The notes beneath the pieces were generated by a model that worked only from the letters and a program-made list of their open reading frames with translations, was not told the DNA's origin and did not search any database. A program made the position numbers and the translations under genes. Below, one piece after another: positions 63,537 to 64,000 of a stretch of 64,000 nucleotides of DNA; within the stretch, counting starts at the first letter, position 1; each line of letters begins with the position of its first letter. Where the stretch lies: positions 372,001 through 436,000 of the forward strand of contig NZ_BMFJ01000002.1 of NCBI RefSeq assembly GCF_014638275.1, written 5' to 3'. Source of the stretch: Primorskyibacter flagellatus. Its GTDB lineage: Bacteria > Pseudomonadota > Alphaproteobacteria > Rhodobacterales > Rhodobacteraceae.

Positions 63537-64000
63537 TTACTCCGTAACGCCGTAACGCGCCATGAACATATCCACCGCTGACTGCGCGACCTTTTCACAC
63601 CATTCGGCGGTCAGCTCATCCTCGATCCCGAACAGGCGCCGATTGAAGATTCCGGCCTTGCACAGCTCTGCGAACTGCTCCGCCGCGAGTTCGGGGTCAT
63701 CGACAGCCAGCAGCCCGTCGCCGGTGGCGCAGCGCAGGTACTCCGCCAGCATGTCCCGCGCCATCATCGGCCCGTTGCGGTAGAACTCGCGCGCCATCTC
63801 GGGAAACCGCTCCGCCTCCGCCACGCACATCCGGAAGATCGATAGCGACATCGGCGAATTGAAGAACTCCGTCATCGCGCGTGCCCCGAACAACAGCAGG
63901 TCGCGCGGAGGCAGGCCGGGCTGCACGATCTGCATCGCCGCGTCCGCCTGACGCTGGCATTCGGCCCGGGCCACTTCCATGAACAGCAGGCGCTTGTCGG
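63537..64000 (-). CDS. TetR-family regulator, C-terminal part (5' end outside window)
   Basis: The minus-strand frame is open to the right edge. At least 150 residues of a TetR ligand-binding domain are present (DKRLLFMEVARAECQRQADA, ARAMTEFFNSPMSLSIFRMC, EKVAQSAVDMFMARYG), like AefR/TetR_C proteins. The DNA-binding head lies beyond 64000. An internal ATG at 63980 is not the real start. It is convergent with the NYN gene with an 18-bp gap. Confidence 0.85.
   Translation of the reverse strand, partial: DKRLLFMEVARAECQRQADAAMQIVQPGLPPRDLLLFGARAMTEFFNSPMSLSIFRMCVAEAERFPEMAREFYRNGPMMARDMLAEYLRCATGDGLLAVDDPELAAEQFAELCKAGIFNRRLFGIEDELTAEWCEKVAQSAVDMFMARYGVTE

Noticed and set aside
63537-63980. A complete 147-residue protein starting at the ATG at 63980
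   Set aside because: The frame stays open to the window edge with TetR-like sequence (DKRLLFMEVA), so this ATG is internal to a longer gene.

Overview
The window is one contiguous, GC-rich piece of an alphaproteobacterial chromosome, most likely from the Rhodobacteraceae (Roseobacter/Rhodobacter group). That placement is inferred from lineage-typical genes: TrcR (DUF1013), DUF1244, COQ9 next to rpsU, a membrane-anchored cytochrome c and a VPLPA-CTERM protein. It is also supported by a GTTC-N7-GTTC SOS box and by dispersed intergenic elements with a GGATATTT...GGCAAGATGAAA core. Sixty-six protein genes (two cut by the window edges, two clearly damaged) and one SRP RNA gene were recognised. No rRNA, tRNA, CRISPR array, insertion sequence or prophage was seen, and no gene-free stretch exceeds about 300 bases once the SRP RNA is counted.

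Layout, left to right. 1-8 kb: a LysR regulator divergent from glutaryl-CoA dehydrogenase, then a yejABEF-type peptide ABC importer operon on the minus strand. 8-19.5 kb: membrane cytochrome c, prephenate dehydratase, SRPBCC protein, NADH pyrophosphatase, a Tat-exported cyclic-nucleotide phosphodiesterase/nucleotidase, a GST, MscL, an Lrp regulator with a GMC oxidoreductase, ribosomal protein S21, COQ9 and a quinone oxidoreductase. 19.4-28 kb: secreted RNase T2, TrcR, an MFS exporter, a DAO-type oxidoreductase, the dnaX-ybaB-recR replication/repair cluster, a zinc metallopeptidase and a small membrane protein.

27.7-37.1 kb is a scattered version of the usual rpmI-rplT-pheS-pheT translation cluster. 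Accessory genes are interleaved: an ASCH protein, a VPLPA-CTERM surface protein, a glutaredoxin-MauE membrane fusion, an 87-residue exported protein and a large helical protein of unknown function. The cluster ends in ffs (SRP RNA) and an rsgA copy that has lost its central GTPase core in frame. 37.3-45 kb: a frameshifted SulP transporter, pyruvate kinase, DUF1244, the glnK-amt ammonium operon and a class A penicillin-binding protein. 45.1-52.6 kb: mlaA/mlaC, then a rightward run containing a type I secretion ABC transporter and HlyD adaptor, RidA, a GDPD, an N-acyltransferase and a pterin dehydratase.

52.6-64 kb: a GntR regulator and a tyrosine-phosphatase-like protein sharing a palindromic candidate operator, a peroxiredoxin, a ferredoxin-reductase-like flavoprotein, rsmD, a solitary imuB under an SOS box, a cytochrome c', an I78-type lipoprotein, glutathione-dependent formaldehyde dehydrogenase, an ACT protein, a methyltransferase, a LysR regulator, a NYN-LOTUS protein and a truncated TetR gene.

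Most of this is core or shell genome with ordinary metabolism. The most unusual items are the internally deleted rsgA, the orphan SOS-controlled imuB, the frameshifted SulP gene, the dissected pheST cluster, the operator-like palindromes, and a 3'-end repeat family whose orientation follows the gene it trails. No clearly new defence or mobile system was found.
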